A DNA stretch of 64,000 nucleotides from Alteromonas australica. Its GTDB lineage: Bacteria; Pseudomonadota; Gammaproteobacteria; Enterobacterales; Alteromonadaceae. Both the position numbers and the translations under genes were made by a program. Below, one piece after another: positions 55,166-64,000 of the stretch. Location: contig NZ_CP008849.1 of the NCBI RefSeq assembly GCF_000730385.1, positions 2,852,001 to 2,916,000 on the forward strand, written 5' to 3'. The notes beneath the pieces are model-generated. The model did not search any database and had not been told where the DNA came from. It was given only the letters and a program-made list of their open reading frames with translations. The stretch's first letter is position 1. Every line of letters begins with the position of its first letter.

Positions 55166-57724
55166 ATGACGCAAAATGTTTTTTCTATCCAAGCTTCGTC
55201 TTTCGAAGGTTTCTCACGTACCTATTTTAAATTGGGTACACCTTGCCCCCAAGGCAAGTGGCAAGTGACCGATAGGCTGGAGGCGCTCGGCAATAATCAG
55301 GTCATGACGAACAGTGTCATCACCGTCAATCAATTATGGCCTGATGGCTCAATTAAATGGCTAAGCGTAGAGGGGCTATGCGACGCGGAGGTCCTAAGCG
55401 ACAACAGGCCTTGTGTTGCAGTATCAATTGCCAAAAGTCATCGCCCCCCCATCAATCACGCCTTGCCAGTAAAAGAGGAAAGCGAACACCTTCACATTCA
55501 GTTGAAAAACGGTGATTGGGTGAACGTGCATGGCCAGCAATTAATGGCACTAACGTATTCCAGCAAACTGCACACCCAGTTTTATTCCCTAACGGCCAAT
55601 GAAACATTAGACACCCACGTTAGCAATGTAGTCACCGACTACGAACTGCTTGATAACCCATTAGGTTATCAAGCAGTTCGTATTCAGCAATGCGCCACTT
55701 TAAATGAAGGCACTCACATAGAACTTGACGTGAATGCCCAGTACACGCTGTTTTTGGACGACGGAACGGTAAAAGGGAGCATTTCAATAACCAACCCAGC
55801 CGCCGCTAGCCACCCTCACGGCCAGTGGGATTTAGGTGACCCGAATTCCATTGACATTTTTGAGCTAGGTTTGTGTATAAAAGACTTCAACCAAGCGTCT
55901 TTGCTCATTAACGAACACACCTACTCCCTCGATGCCTGTGACCAATTATCGGTTTTCCAAGCATCAAGTGGAAAGCCACGGTGGAATAGCCCCAACCACG
56001 TAAATAGAGACAACAAAGTTCCATTACCGTTTTGCGGCTACCGCGTGCACAAAGATGGCCATCTCGTGGACGAAGGGCGGCAGTGCGTGCCAAGGGTGAA
56101 CATGCAAGCATCCCCACACCAAACCCGCAGCATGTTAACGGTGAAAGACTTTTGGCAGAACTTTCCTTCGTCGATTGTGGCAACCCCCACCTCAATAGAC
56201 ATGAGCTTACTGGGCTCACGTTTTGCCGACCCCATTGAATTACAGCCTGGCGAACAAAAAACCCGAGACATTAGCCTTTGTCACACTCCCGTCAGTGATG
56301 CTGAAACTAGGCTAAATAAAGAATGGGTTGCCGCCAGCAAAGCAATCAGCTTTTTGCCTGATACAACCAACGAGTTTCATGATTTAATTCAATACGGTAT
56401 TAGAGGCGACACATCATTTTTCCATAAACGGGAAGTCATTGATGAATTTGGTTGGCGTCATTTTGGCGAGTTATACGCTGATCACGAAACCGCGCTAAAC
56501 AGCGACAACGATATTTTCGTTTCACATTACAACAATCAATACGATCCTATCTTTGGCATGCTGTGTCAGTGGATTTTAACCGGAGAGCGCGCATGGTTTA
56601 CCCTCGCCGATGCCTTGGCGAAACATGTTGCTGATATTGACGTTTATCATACTGACAAGGACAAACCTGAATACAATGGTGGCTTATTTTGGCACACCGA
56701 CCATTACGTACAAGCCTGTACCGCCACCCATAGAACCTATTCCAAACGACAACCCAGCCATGTCTATGAAGACCACGCCGGCGGGGGAGGACCTGGCGGC
56801 CAACATGGTTACACCAGTGGTTTGGCGCTACATTACTTACTGACTGGCCGCCCCACCTCTAAGAAAGCGGCCCTTTCAATTACACATTGGCTAACACATT
56901 ACTACGAAGGTGATGGCACAATGGTTGGCGCCCTTCTCGCCTTGAAAAACAGCGGTTCTGCCGGGCTAAAATGCGTAAAGACCAATACCTACCCCCTTGA
57001 TCGAGGAACAGGAAACTACCTTCACGCGTTATTTGACCGATTTGAACTTTTGGGCACGCAGTCCGAAATAGATAGTGCCGCACACGTGATACGTCACACG
57101 GTCTCCCCCCAGGATGACATTACCTCTAGGCATCTCGAGGATGTGGAAAATACTTGGTTCTATACGGTATTTCTTCAAGCAGTGTGCCGATTTATACAGA
57201 TTAAGACACAACTCAACACCTTGGATAGTGACTACGACTACGCGGTAAAATCTTTGCAACATTACGCCCGTTGGATGCTAGATAACGAGTATGCCTATCT
57301 AGACAAACCCGAGATCCTCGAGTTTCCCAATCAAACGTGGAGTGGTCAGGATTTGAGAAAGCTTTGCGTACTGCATTTTGCAGCAAGCTTGTTACGCGAG
57401 AGTGACGCTAAAAGAGTCATGGAAAAAATACATCTATTAAAAGATACGATTTTAGCGCGACTGAAAAACCACCACGAAACCTCCACCACTCGCGTTTTGT
57501 GTTTAATGATGCAAAATGCACACTACGAGGCCTATAAAATAGAACCCAAACAAGCACGTAAGGTAACCCGTGACGAGCCAAACGAATCTGCCATAACACA
57601 TAGGCAGCCTTATAGCGTAGTGAAGTACTTTGCTCGACATTTGCGACACTTTTCATTTCAACGTGAGCGACAACAATTTGTAAAACGCTTTGTGCAAACA
57701 CAAAAGTGGTTGGGCAAACCATGA
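55166..57724 (+). CDS. Exo-rhamnogalacturonan lyase (PcRGLX)-like protein
   Basis: 852 residues. The N-terminal RIFT-barrel-like part opens with FSRTYFKLGTPCPQGKW and VNQLWPDGSIKWLSVEG, the pattern of PcRGLX-type polysaccharide lyases. A beta-sandwich middle and a C-terminal alpha/alpha-toroid follow (from about residue 410, with HADHETALNSDND-like and GGGGPGGQHGYTSGLALHYLL stretches). No signal peptide is visible, which is odd for a polysaccharide lyase and suggests a cytoplasmic substrate or another role. It opens the glycosyltransferase operon and overlaps the next gene by 4 nt. It also contains a perfect 19-bp inverted repeat. Confidence 0.78.
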   Translation: MTQNVFSIQASSFEGFSRTYFKLGTPCPQGKWQVTDRLEALGNNQVMTNSVITVNQLWPDGSIKWLSVEGLCDAEVLSDNRPCVAVSIAKSHRPPINHALPVKEESEHLHIQLKNGDWVNVHGQQLMALTYSSKLHTQFYSLTANETLDTHVSNVVTDYELLDNPLGYQAVRIQQCATLNEGTHIELDVNAQYTLFLDDGTVKGSISITNPAAASHPHGQWDLGDPNSIDIFELGLCIKDFNQASLLINEHTYSLDACDQLSVFQASSGKPRWNSPNHVNRDNKVPLPFCGYRVHKDGHLVDEGRQCVPRVNMQASPHQTRSMLTVKDFWQNFPSSIVATPTSIDMSLLGSRFADPIELQPGEQKTRDISLCHTPVSDAETRLNKEWVAASKAISFLPDTTNEFHDLIQYGIRGDTSFFHKREVIDEFGWRHFGELYADHETALNSDNDIFVSHYNNQYDPIFGMLCQWILTGERAWFTLADALAKHVADIDVYHTDKDKPEYNGGLFWHTDHYVQACTATHRTYSKRQPSHVYEDHAGGGGPGGQHGYTSGLALHYLLTGRPTSKKAALSITHWLTHYYEGDGTMVGALLALKNSGSAGLKCVKTNTYPLDRGTGNYLHALFDRFELLGTQSEIDSAAHVIRHTVSPQDDITSRHLEDVENTWFYTVFLQAVCRFIQIKTQLNTLDSDYDYAVKSLQHYARWMLDNEYAYLDKPEILEFPNQTWSGQDLRKLCVLHFAASLLRESDAKRVMEKIHLLKDTILARLKNHHETSTTRVLCLMMQNAHYEAYKIEPKQARKVTRDEPNESAITHRQPYSVVKYFARHLRHFSFQRERQQFVKRFVQTQKWLGKP
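55640..55682. repeat. Perfect 19-bp inverted repeat inside the PcRGLX-like gene
   Basis: Arms TACGAACTGCTTGATAACC (55640-55658) and its exact reverse complement (55664-55682) flank a 5-nt loop. The repeat is in coding sequence (about residues 159-173) and is in frame throughout. No other repeat of this quality was noticed in the window. Confidence 0.95.
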
Positions 57725-58683
57725 GTATCATCACCTCGTTTATTATTCCTCACAAAGGCCGTGAGGAAATGCTGATTCGAACGCTAGAGAGCATCGCCAA
57801 TCAAACGGCCCCAGCCAACAGCTATGAAGTCATTGTCGTTAGTCAAAATTCAGATTGTTCGCAAACACTAAACGAATTGACTAAATCGATGCCTTTGCGG
57901 GTTATATACAATGACGCGGCAAATACCATTTCACACTCAAGAAATTTAGGGGCCAGTGCGGCAAAAGGAGAGTATTTCGCGTTTCTTGATGCAGATGTTG
58001 AATTAGCCAATGAGTGGCTTGACGTTATGCTTTGCACCCTTCAAGAAAAGAGTGCGGCTTTAGTCAGTGCGATGCAAATAGATAGTAGGGATGCACCGCC
58101 ACTGGAAACAATACGCACTGCGTTGACTAACGCCGAACTCGATACTGATGTTAGCTTTTTGCCTGGGCGCAATCTCTTTTTGCACCGAAGTACCTTTTTC
58201 AAAGCCGGTCAATTTCCAGAGCACCTTATGACCTGTGAAGATTATTATTTTACTGATAAAGTAAACAATATCGGAAGGCTGTATTACACCTCAAATACAC
58301 ACTATATCCACCTTGGCGAAGATAAAGCCTTTGTTCCAATGTGGAAAAAAGAAGTATGGCGTGGTCAGAGTAATATTGCTTCACTAAAAGGCAGAAAAAT
58401 CCCTATGAGGGAATGGCCCAGTTTTATTGCGCCATTCGCGGTAACGGGAGGGCTACTATTAGCCTGCCTAGCCTTAGTATTCACGCAATATGAAGCGGCG
58501 ACTTTTTTATTTATCTGTATGCTGCTGGTTATGCTGCTATACACGGCTCGACTGAAAAAATTGACCGGAAAAAAAGTATCCATTGTTCATTGCGCCCTTT
58601 TTTATCTACTTTACTTCCCGGCTAGAGCCATAGGGACCGTATTAGGAGTAAGCGGCTCGGTATACACCAGTTCGCATAAATAA
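57721..58683 (+). CDS. Glycosyltransferase family 2
   Basis: 320 residues. The N-terminal GT-A domain opens MSIITSFIIPHKGREEMLIRTLESI, and the metal-binding aspartates are in YFAFLDADVELANEWLDVM near residue 90. Two hydrophobic segments at the C-terminus (GGLLLACLALVF and FLFICMLLVMLLY) anchor it in the inner membrane. The ATG at 57721 overlaps the stop of the preceding gene (ATGA). It transfers a sugar to the repeat unit; donor and acceptor are unknown. Confidence 0.92.
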   Translation: MSIITSFIIPHKGREEMLIRTLESIANQTAPANSYEVIVVSQNSDCSQTLNELTKSMPLRVIYNDAANTISHSRNLGASAAKGEYFAFLDADVELANEWLDVMLCTLQEKSAALVSAMQIDSRDAPPLETIRTALTNAELDTDVSFLPGRNLFLHRSTFFKAGQFPEHLMTCEDYYFTDKVNNIGRLYYTSNTHYIHLGEDKAFVPMWKKEVWRGQSNIASLKGRKIPMREWPSFIAPFAVTGGLLLACLALVFTQYEAATFLFICMLLVMLLYTARLKKLTGKKVSIVHCALFYLLYFPARAIGTVLGVSGSVYTSSHK

Positions 58684-58686
58684 CTT

Positions 58687-59796
58687 ATGAAAGTATTACA
58701 GTTTATTTGTTCAACAGGTTTCTACGGCGCTGAGCGTTGGGTATTAGCGCTTGCCAAGCACTTGCCTCGCCATGTTACCAGTGAGTTAGTGGTAACCTTA
58801 GAACCCGGCACCGAAGAACTCGAACTCGTTAAACAGTTTGGTGCAATTGGCCATACTCACGCTATTCCCATGAAAGGCAGATTTGACCTTTCTGCAGTAA
58901 ATAAGTTAGCCGCATTGATAAAAGCGCAAGACATTGACGTGATTCACACCCATGGGTACAAGTCGGATATTCTGGGTGTCATGGCAGCTAAAAAAGCAGG
59001 TATTCCCTGTGTGGTCACCCCACATGGGTTTGAAAATGCCGCCGACTTAAAACTGCGCTTGTTTATATGGATAGGCTGCCAATCTATGCGATTTGCAGAC
59101 AAAGTGGTACCGCTGTCAAAGCAACTCATGCGTGACGTAGAAAAGTATAACGTCAGCAAAGACAGATTGGCCTACATTCAAAACGGTGTAGACTTGTCGG
59201 AAGTTGAAGCCGTGAGATTAACAAAATCCGGCGTTAAGCCCCAGAAAAAAACCATCGGCTTTGTTGGCCAAATGATAAGCCGAAAAAACATAACCGCTAT
59301 CTTGGACTGCTTTAATGATTTGTACCAAAAACGCCAAGACATTGAGCTAGTCCTCTTAGGCGACGGCGAAGAACGCCCCTCTCTAGAGGAATATAGCAAA
59401 ACACTGGCAAGTAAGGACAGTATTCAATTTTTAGGTTTCAGAAACGATAGGCTTCAGCTATTACGTGACTTTGACCTTTTTGTAATGACATCAACGCTAG
59501 AAGGTATTCCACGCTGTTTAATGGAAGCGTGTGCGATGGAAATTCCAGTGTCTGCGTATGATATTGCAGGTATTGACCAACTCATTACACACCAAGAATC
59601 TGGCTTGCTAGCGCCGCTACATGATAAAGAACAACTGCAAAAAGACTGGGAAACCCTGTTAAACGATAGCGAATATGCTGCAACATTGGCCCACAATGCT
59701 AAAGCCTTTGTAGAAGCAAATTTCTCGGCAAAAAGGATGGCCGATGAATACATGGTGTTATTTGAAGAATTGGTAAAAGAGAAAGTAGATGCCTAA
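58687..59796 (+). CDS. Glycosyltransferase family 4
   Basis: 369 residues, GT-B fold. The N-terminal half opens VLQFICSTGFYGAERWVLALAKHL (glycine-rich acceptor side). The C-terminal half has TIGFVGQMISRKNITAILDCF and the E-x7-E-like motif in STLEGIPRCLMEACAME near residue 275. It starts 3 nt after the GT2 gene and overlaps the deacetylase by 8 nt, so translation is coupled across the set. Confidence 0.93.
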   Translation: MKVLQFICSTGFYGAERWVLALAKHLPRHVTSELVVTLEPGTEELELVKQFGAIGHTHAIPMKGRFDLSAVNKLAALIKAQDIDVIHTHGYKSDILGVMAAKKAGIPCVVTPHGFENAADLKLRLFIWIGCQSMRFADKVVPLSKQLMRDVEKYNVSKDRLAYIQNGVDLSEVEAVRLTKSGVKPQKKTIGFVGQMISRKNITAILDCFNDLYQKRQDIELVLLGDGEERPSLEEYSKTLASKDSIQFLGFRNDRLQLLRDFDLFVMTSTLEGIPRCLMEACAMEIPVSAYDIAGIDQLITHQESGLLAPLHDKEQLQKDWETLLNDSEYAATLAHNAKAFVEANFSAKRMADEYMVLFEELVKEKVDA

Positions 59797-60814
59797 ACAG
59801 GATGTTTTATTTGTTTTAACAATAGACACGGAAGAAGAATGGCATTGGGACAATGACGATTTTCCCGATCGTGACTTCTCCTTAGAAAATGTGGAAAAGC
59901 TTCCCGCTTTTCAGGCCTTTTGTGAAACGTTAGGCATACGCCCCACCTACTTTGTTGACTATGCAGTGGCAAGCAACAATATAGGCAGCACTATTCTTCG
60001 AGAGTTCGTAGAGGACCGAAAAGCTGAAATCGGCGCCCATTTACACCCTTGGTGTAACCCGCCCTATTTTGGAAAGACCACCGAAGCAGAGTCCCATGTC
60101 ATTAACCTTCCTCACGAGCAGGTGGTTGCCAAACTAGACGCGCTAAACACCCTGCTGTGGGAAAAATTCAGTATTAAACCAGAGTCGTTTAGAAGCGGGC
60201 GTTGGGGAATCAATGCAAAGACTTTACGTTTATTGGCGTCTAGAGGCTACAAGATTGACTCAAGCGTTTACCCTTTTTACAAAAATGACTATTTTAGCTG
60301 TATAGGGGCACCAGAAAAGCCCTACTGGCCTTCTTTTGAAAATGCCCTTGCCCCAGGACAGCAAAGACAGATTCTAGAGCTGCCAGTAACGGCTGGCTTT
60401 AACGTAAAAAATTATAACCTTGGTGAGCGCGTTCACAACGCACTGTCTAAGCCGCCATTCAACTGGCTAAAAGTGATAGGTGTGCTGTGGCACAGTAAGT
60501 TATTGAGAAAACTTTATTTAAGCCCAGAGCTAACCAAAACAGAAGATATGATTGCCCTGGTTGACCAAAGCTTGGAAAAGCAACAACCCGTTATTCATAT
60601 GTATTTACACAGTTCCAGTTTAATTGATGGCGTGACAGGCCTATTAGAGGTAGACAATGCATGCTCACGCATATGCGAACGAATGAAACGTGTTGTTAAT
60701 CATTTAAATACCCAAGCAAATGTGCGTTTTTGTACCATTTCAGAAGCGCGTATTATTTTAGCGAATCAACCTTCCCACAACGGTGTTGTGAGCATTGAAA
60801 AGGTATCGTCATAA
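59789..60814 (+). CDS. Polysaccharide deacetylase-like protein
   Basis: 341 residues. The opening FVLTIDTEEEWHWDNDDFPD holds the metal and catalytic aspartate pattern of NodB-type deacetylases. IGAHLHPWCNPP supplies the histidine ligands, and FRSGRWGINAKTLRLLASRGYKIDSS and HMYLHSSSL follow. No signal peptide is seen, so it is likely to act on lipid-linked precursors in the cytoplasm or at the inner membrane. It overlaps the FemAB-like gene by 1 nt. Confidence 0.85.
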   Translation: MPKQDVLFVLTIDTEEEWHWDNDDFPDRDFSLENVEKLPAFQAFCETLGIRPTYFVDYAVASNNIGSTILREFVEDRKAEIGAHLHPWCNPPYFGKTTEAESHVINLPHEQVVAKLDALNTLLWEKFSIKPESFRSGRWGINAKTLRLLASRGYKIDSSVYPFYKNDYFSCIGAPEKPYWPSFENALAPGQQRQILELPVTAGFNVKNYNLGERVHNALSKPPFNWLKVIGVLWHSKLLRKLYLSPELTKTEDMIALVDQSLEKQQPVIHMYLHSSSLIDGVTGLLEVDNACSRICERMKRVVNHLNTQANVRFCTISEARIILANQPSHNGVVSIEKVSS

Positions 60815-61875
60815 TGCAATCTGATGCACAACTTTCAACGGCTTCACTGAATGACAAGGCTGATTGGGATGCATATAGTTTGACCCATGAATCAACGACT
60901 GCCTATCACAAGTATGCTTGGCTAGAAGCCGTGGAGCATGCCTATGGCCACAAACCCCTTGGCGTTATTGCTAGGCACCCTAAAACTCAGAAAGTCGTTG
61001 GGCTGTTCCCCGCTGTGTTCATGAAAACGCCGTTTTGGGGCAAACAAATATGTGCGCTGCCTTATTGCGATGTGGGATACGGTATTGCCGATAATGCCGA
61101 GGTATTACAAGACATGCAGCACTTCCTGCACACTAAAATGGCAAACGCGGGATGTAGAAAGTTAGAGATACGACAAGCCGAATCAACACCCCCCGGGCAA
61201 GACATTCAAGCAGGCCATAAAGTGAGAATGCTACTATCCCTGCCCGAGTCGAGTGACACCTTAATGGCGTCTTTCAAATCAAAGTTAAGAAGCCAAATTC
61301 GAAAAGCCGAGAAAAATGGCCTTACGGTTACCCTTGGCAAAACGCCTGAATTACTCAAACACTTTTATCGCGTGTACGCAGTTAACATGCGCGACCTAGG
61401 CTCTCCTGTACACGCCTTAGGGTGGTTCGAGAGTGTCCTTGCCGCGTACGACGAAAATTGCATAGTGAGTGTCGTTTACAAGGGCGACATGCCCGTAGGT
61501 GCAGGCTTGGTCATAATCAATGGAAATAAAGCTTCTATTCCATGGGCATCAACATTGCGTGAATTCAACAAATTAGCACCAAACATGCTACTTTATTGGT
61601 CGTTACTCGCCCATTGTGCCGACTCAGGTATTGATACCTTTGATTTTGGGCGCTCTTCCTTCGAAGAAGGGACTTACAAATTTAAAAAGCAGTGGGGGGC
61701 AGTGCCTCAACCGCTGAATTGGCAATCCCTAGGGGCTGACAATAAAAAACTCGGCTCAGATACGTCTCCCTCTACCAGTAAATTTCGACCTTTGATGGAG
61801 AGTATTTGGAGAAAGCTTCCTTTAGAATTTACGATAAAAGCGGGCGCGTATGTTCGGCCTTATATCAGTTTATAG
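60814..61875 (+). CDS. FemAB-family XrtA/PEP-CTERM-associated protein
   Basis: 353 residues resembling TIGR03019. Features are WDAYSLTHESTTAYHKYAWLEAVEHAYGH near the N-terminus, LMASFKSKLRSQIRKAEKNGL in the middle and FDFGRSSFEEGTYKFKKQWG near the C-terminus. FemAB-type enzymes transfer aminoacyl groups from tRNA in cell-wall synthesis; in XrtA loci the substrate is unknown. It begins on the TAATG of the deacetylase stop. Confidence 0.88.
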   Translation: MQSDAQLSTASLNDKADWDAYSLTHESTTAYHKYAWLEAVEHAYGHKPLGVIARHPKTQKVVGLFPAVFMKTPFWGKQICALPYCDVGYGIADNAEVLQDMQHFLHTKMANAGCRKLEIRQAESTPPGQDIQAGHKVRMLLSLPESSDTLMASFKSKLRSQIRKAEKNGLTVTLGKTPELLKHFYRVYAVNMRDLGSPVHALGWFESVLAAYDENCIVSVVYKGDMPVGAGLVIINGNKASIPWASTLREFNKLAPNMLLYWSLLAHCADSGIDTFDFGRSSFEEGTYKFKKQWGAVPQPLNWQSLGADNKKLGSDTSPSTSKFRPLMESIWRKLPLEFTIKAGAYVRPYISL

Positions 61876-61887
61876 GGATTAATAAAG

Positions 61888-63792
61888 ATGTGTGGCATTG
61901 CCGGATTTAGCCTATTTAATCATCAAGAAGGTGGACAAGCTTCGTTAACCTCAATGCACGAAGCTATTCATCACAGAGGTCCAGACGCTAGTGGTACCTA
62001 CCTAGATGAACACATTGGCTTATGTCATCGACGGTTAAGCATTCTTGATTTGTCCGAAGCCGGCAATCAACCTATGTTTTCTGCTGACGGCAATCTCGTT
62101 ATTGTATTCAATGGAGAGATTTACAATTTCCTTGAACTACGTGCAGAATTGGAAGCTGAGGGCGTTCAGTTTAAAAGTCATACTGATACTGAAGTTATTT
62201 TAGCACTCTATGCGCGAGAAGGTACTCAGTGTTTAGGCAAGCTTAACGGTATGTTCGCCTTTGCCATTTGGGATAAAACCAAGCAAGAACTTTTTATTGC
62301 CCGAGATAGGCTGGGCAAAAAACCTCTCTACTACTTTTCGCACAATGGCCGATTTGCCTTTGGCTCTGAGATTAAAGCTATATTGGCATTAGAAAACATT
62401 CCAAGAGAAATTCGCTTAGATGCCGTTTACGACTTCTTTGCTTACCAATATGTGCCGGACCCGAAAAGCATATTTAAGCACATTCATAAATTGCCCCCAG
62501 CCCATTACCTATTGCTAAACAAAGATGGCTTCACCCTTACAGAATATTGGGACTTAAGCTTTAAGAACACATCAAGGGATAGCGAAGAAACCCACAAAGC
62601 ACAGCTGAAAGGCTTACTCGAAAAAGTCACTAAGCAGAGAATGGTAAGTGATGTTCCCCTCGGTGCATTCCTAAGTGGCGGCGTAGATAGCTCGGGTGTT
62701 GTCGCTATAATGGCACAAGCAAGCGAAACGCCTGTGAAAACCTGCACCATCGGCTTTGACAATAAAGACTTTAACGAAGCTGACTTCGCCCGCGAAATTG
62801 CTGAAAAATACAAAACAGAACACCATGAGTATACTGTTCATCAGAACGTTGCCGACAGACTAGAGCATATCGTCAGCTTTTTTGATGAGCCGTTTGCTGA
62901 CCCATCACTCGTGCCGACTTTCTTTGTTTCAGAATTGGCGAGAAAGGCTGTCACTGTCGCTCTTGCCGGTGACGGTGGTGACGAAATGTTCGCAGGATAC
63001 GAAAAGTACTCGGTTGACGACATCGAGAACAAACTTAGAAACAAGTTCCCCGAAGCGGTCCGAAAATCGATATTTCCAAGTCTAGGCAAATTTGCAGGGA
63101 AAATACCAGGCACAGTTGGCAAAAAAGCGAAGTCATTACTTACAAGCTTGTCTCACGACCCAGCAATGGGCTTTTATATCACTAACAGTATGATGACGGA
63201 CGACATGTGGCAAAGCTTGGTAAAAACCGAGGTGACTGAACAGCTTGGTGATTACCACCCCAGTCAATATACGTTAGATATGTACAACAAAGCCGATGGC
63301 CCCGACCATTTGAGCAAAATTCTCTACACCGATATCAAAACCTACATGACGGGCGATATCCTTGTGAAAGTGGATCGAATGAGTATGGCTAATTCATTAG
63401 AAGTAAGGGCGCCTATTCTCGACTACCAAGTTGCAGAGTTTGCCGCCACCCTACCCTCTTCACAAAAATATCGGAATGGCGAGAAGAAGTACTTACTGAA
63501 AGAAGTGTTTAAACCTTTTATTCCTGACTCATTGTTATATAGAAAGAAAATGGGGTTCAGTACACCATTAGATGAGTGGTTTAGGGGGGAGCTAAAAGAG
63601 CTATTTGAATCCATTCTATCTAATGCTAGCTATGGCGTTTACGACATATTTGACCGAGATAGTGTCAACCAAGTCTGGCAACAGCATCAAAACGGGACCC
63701 ACCAACACGGGACAGTGCTTTGGAGCATGCTCATGTACCAAATGTGGTACAACCGCTATGTAAACGTTGATAAAGAAAGAGGTTTGCAATGA
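61888..63792 (+). CDS. XrtA-associated asparagine-synthetase-type amidotransferase
   Basis: 634 residues. The N-terminal glutaminase domain begins MCGIAGF with the nucleophile Cys2. The C-terminal ATP-pyrophosphatase domain has the PP-loop LSGGVDSSGVVAIM near residue 263, then DGGDEMFAGYEKY. This is a full asparagine-synthase-like enzyme of the type called amidotransferase 1 in exosortase A loci (TIGR03108). It likely amidates a sugar acid or other precursor of the exopolysaccharide. It overlaps the next glycosyltransferase gene by 4 nt (ATGA). Confidence 0.92.
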   Translation: MCGIAGFSLFNHQEGGQASLTSMHEAIHHRGPDASGTYLDEHIGLCHRRLSILDLSEAGNQPMFSADGNLVIVFNGEIYNFLELRAELEAEGVQFKSHTDTEVILALYAREGTQCLGKLNGMFAFAIWDKTKQELFIARDRLGKKPLYYFSHNGRFAFGSEIKAILALENIPREIRLDAVYDFFAYQYVPDPKSIFKHIHKLPPAHYLLLNKDGFTLTEYWDLSFKNTSRDSEETHKAQLKGLLEKVTKQRMVSDVPLGAFLSGGVDSSGVVAIMAQASETPVKTCTIGFDNKDFNEADFAREIAEKYKTEHHEYTVHQNVADRLEHIVSFFDEPFADPSLVPTFFVSELARKAVTVALAGDGGDEMFAGYEKYSVDDIENKLRNKFPEAVRKSIFPSLGKFAGKIPGTVGKKAKSLLTSLSHDPAMGFYITNSMMTDDMWQSLVKTEVTEQLGDYHPSQYTLDMYNKADGPDHLSKILYTDIKTYMTGDILVKVDRMSMANSLEVRAPILDYQVAEFAATLPSSQKYRNGEKKYLLKEVFKPFIPDSLLYRKKMGFSTPLDEWFRGELKELFESILSNASYGVYDIFDRDSVNQVWQQHQNGTHQHGTVLWSMLMYQMWYNRYVNVDKERGLQ

Positions 63793-64000
63793 AAGTGCTT
63801 CATATCACCTATGACATGAGGATAGGCGGCACCGAGATGGTGATAAAGAACCTCATTGAGAGTAATACTGATGATAGTATTGATATGTCGATATTTTGTA
63901 TTGAGTCTCCCCTTGGACCTTGGGGGGAAGAGCTTAAAAAAGCAGGGATCTCCATCAGTGTGAAAGCACGTCAACCGGGTTTTGATCTTCTACTTATCAA
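63789..64000 (+). CDS. Glycosyltransferase family 4, N-terminal fragment at right edge
   Basis: About 70 residues are present and the frame stays open to the window end. The opening MKVLHITYDMRIGGTEMVIKN is the typical N-terminus of GT4 enzymes, with the glycine-rich loop GGTEMV. It resembles the TIGR03088-type stp2 glycosyltransferase of XrtA loci, but too little is visible to be certain. It starts on the stop codon of the amidotransferase gene. Confidence 0.8.
   Translation, partial: MKVLHITYDMRIGGTEMVIKNLIESNTDDSIDMSIFCIESPLGPWGEELKKAGISISVKARQPGFDLLLI

Noticed and set aside
61888..63792. Asparagine-synthetase-like gene as a lasso-peptide cyclase for the HPr-rel-A operon
   Set aside because: It has a complete glutaminase domain with Cys2, lies 14 kb away on the other strand, and is coupled to glycosyltransferases; it fits the XrtA amidotransferase family.

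Overview
The window looks like a chromosomal segment of a marine gammaproteobacterium of the Alteromonas type. The evidence is the conserved housekeeping order ndk-rlmN-pilF-rodZ-ispG-hisS-yfgM-bamB-der, the queA-tgt-yajC-secD-secF block, a glyoxylate pair made of a long isocitrate lyase and malate synthase G, and an XrtA (exosortase A)-type exopolysaccharide locus. This assignment rests on gene content and protein similarity recalled by eye; no database search was run. No rRNA, tRNA, CRISPR array, insertion sequence, phage gene or replication origin was seen.

Layout. (1) 1-9250, minus strand: der (cut by the left edge), bamB, yfgM, hisS, ispG, rodZ, a pilF with an added LysM domain, rlmN, ndk. 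(2) 9480-19293, minus strand: an iron-sulfur and cysteine locus read in the order trmJ, cysE, iscR, iscS, sufB, sufC, sufD, sufS, sufA, sufT, sufE. The regulator and desulfurase are of ISC type but the scaffold is SUF. Near-consensus IscR type 1 sites lie before both iscR and sufB. (3) 19552-22754: suhB, then a divergent membrane acyltransferase and membrane-anchored LytTR regulator. (4) 22840-28357, minus strand: queA, tgt, yajC, secD, secF. (5) 28358-28679: overlapping divergent promoters and a candidate small transcript ending in a terminator. (6) 28680-36568: a DUF6471 gene, a seven-gene yjfI/J-channel-yjfK/L/M/C operon, a rhomboid protease, a VC0807-family membrane protein and glutaminase. 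(7) 36553-44595: alkaline phosphatase, cheV, aceA, a LysR regulator and glcB.

(8) 44649-47491, minus strand: a tight four-gene operon of a Tat-signal protein, a PqqD-like protein, an HprK-related kinase and a nucleotidyltransferase. This is the best candidate for a poorly described system. The same three enzyme types act together in kinase-tailored lasso-peptide clusters, but here no lasso cyclase or leader peptidase is beside them, and the candidate substrate is an exported protein ending in serine. (9) 47751-50211: a VAO-type FAD oxidoreductase and a secreted trypsin-like protease.

(10) 50364 to the right edge: an exopolysaccharide locus with XrtA-associated families (GNAT acyltransferase, TIGR03087-like glycosyltransferase, FemAB-like protein, amidotransferase), further glycosyltransferases, a polysaccharide deacetylase, a YdcF-like protein, a hexapeptide acyltransferase and a large PcRGLX/exo-rhamnogalacturonan-lyase-like protein. 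Exosortase and PEP-CTERM proteins are not inside the window, and the last glycosyltransferase runs off the right edge. Inside the lyase-like gene is a perfect 19-bp inverted repeat with a 5-nt loop.
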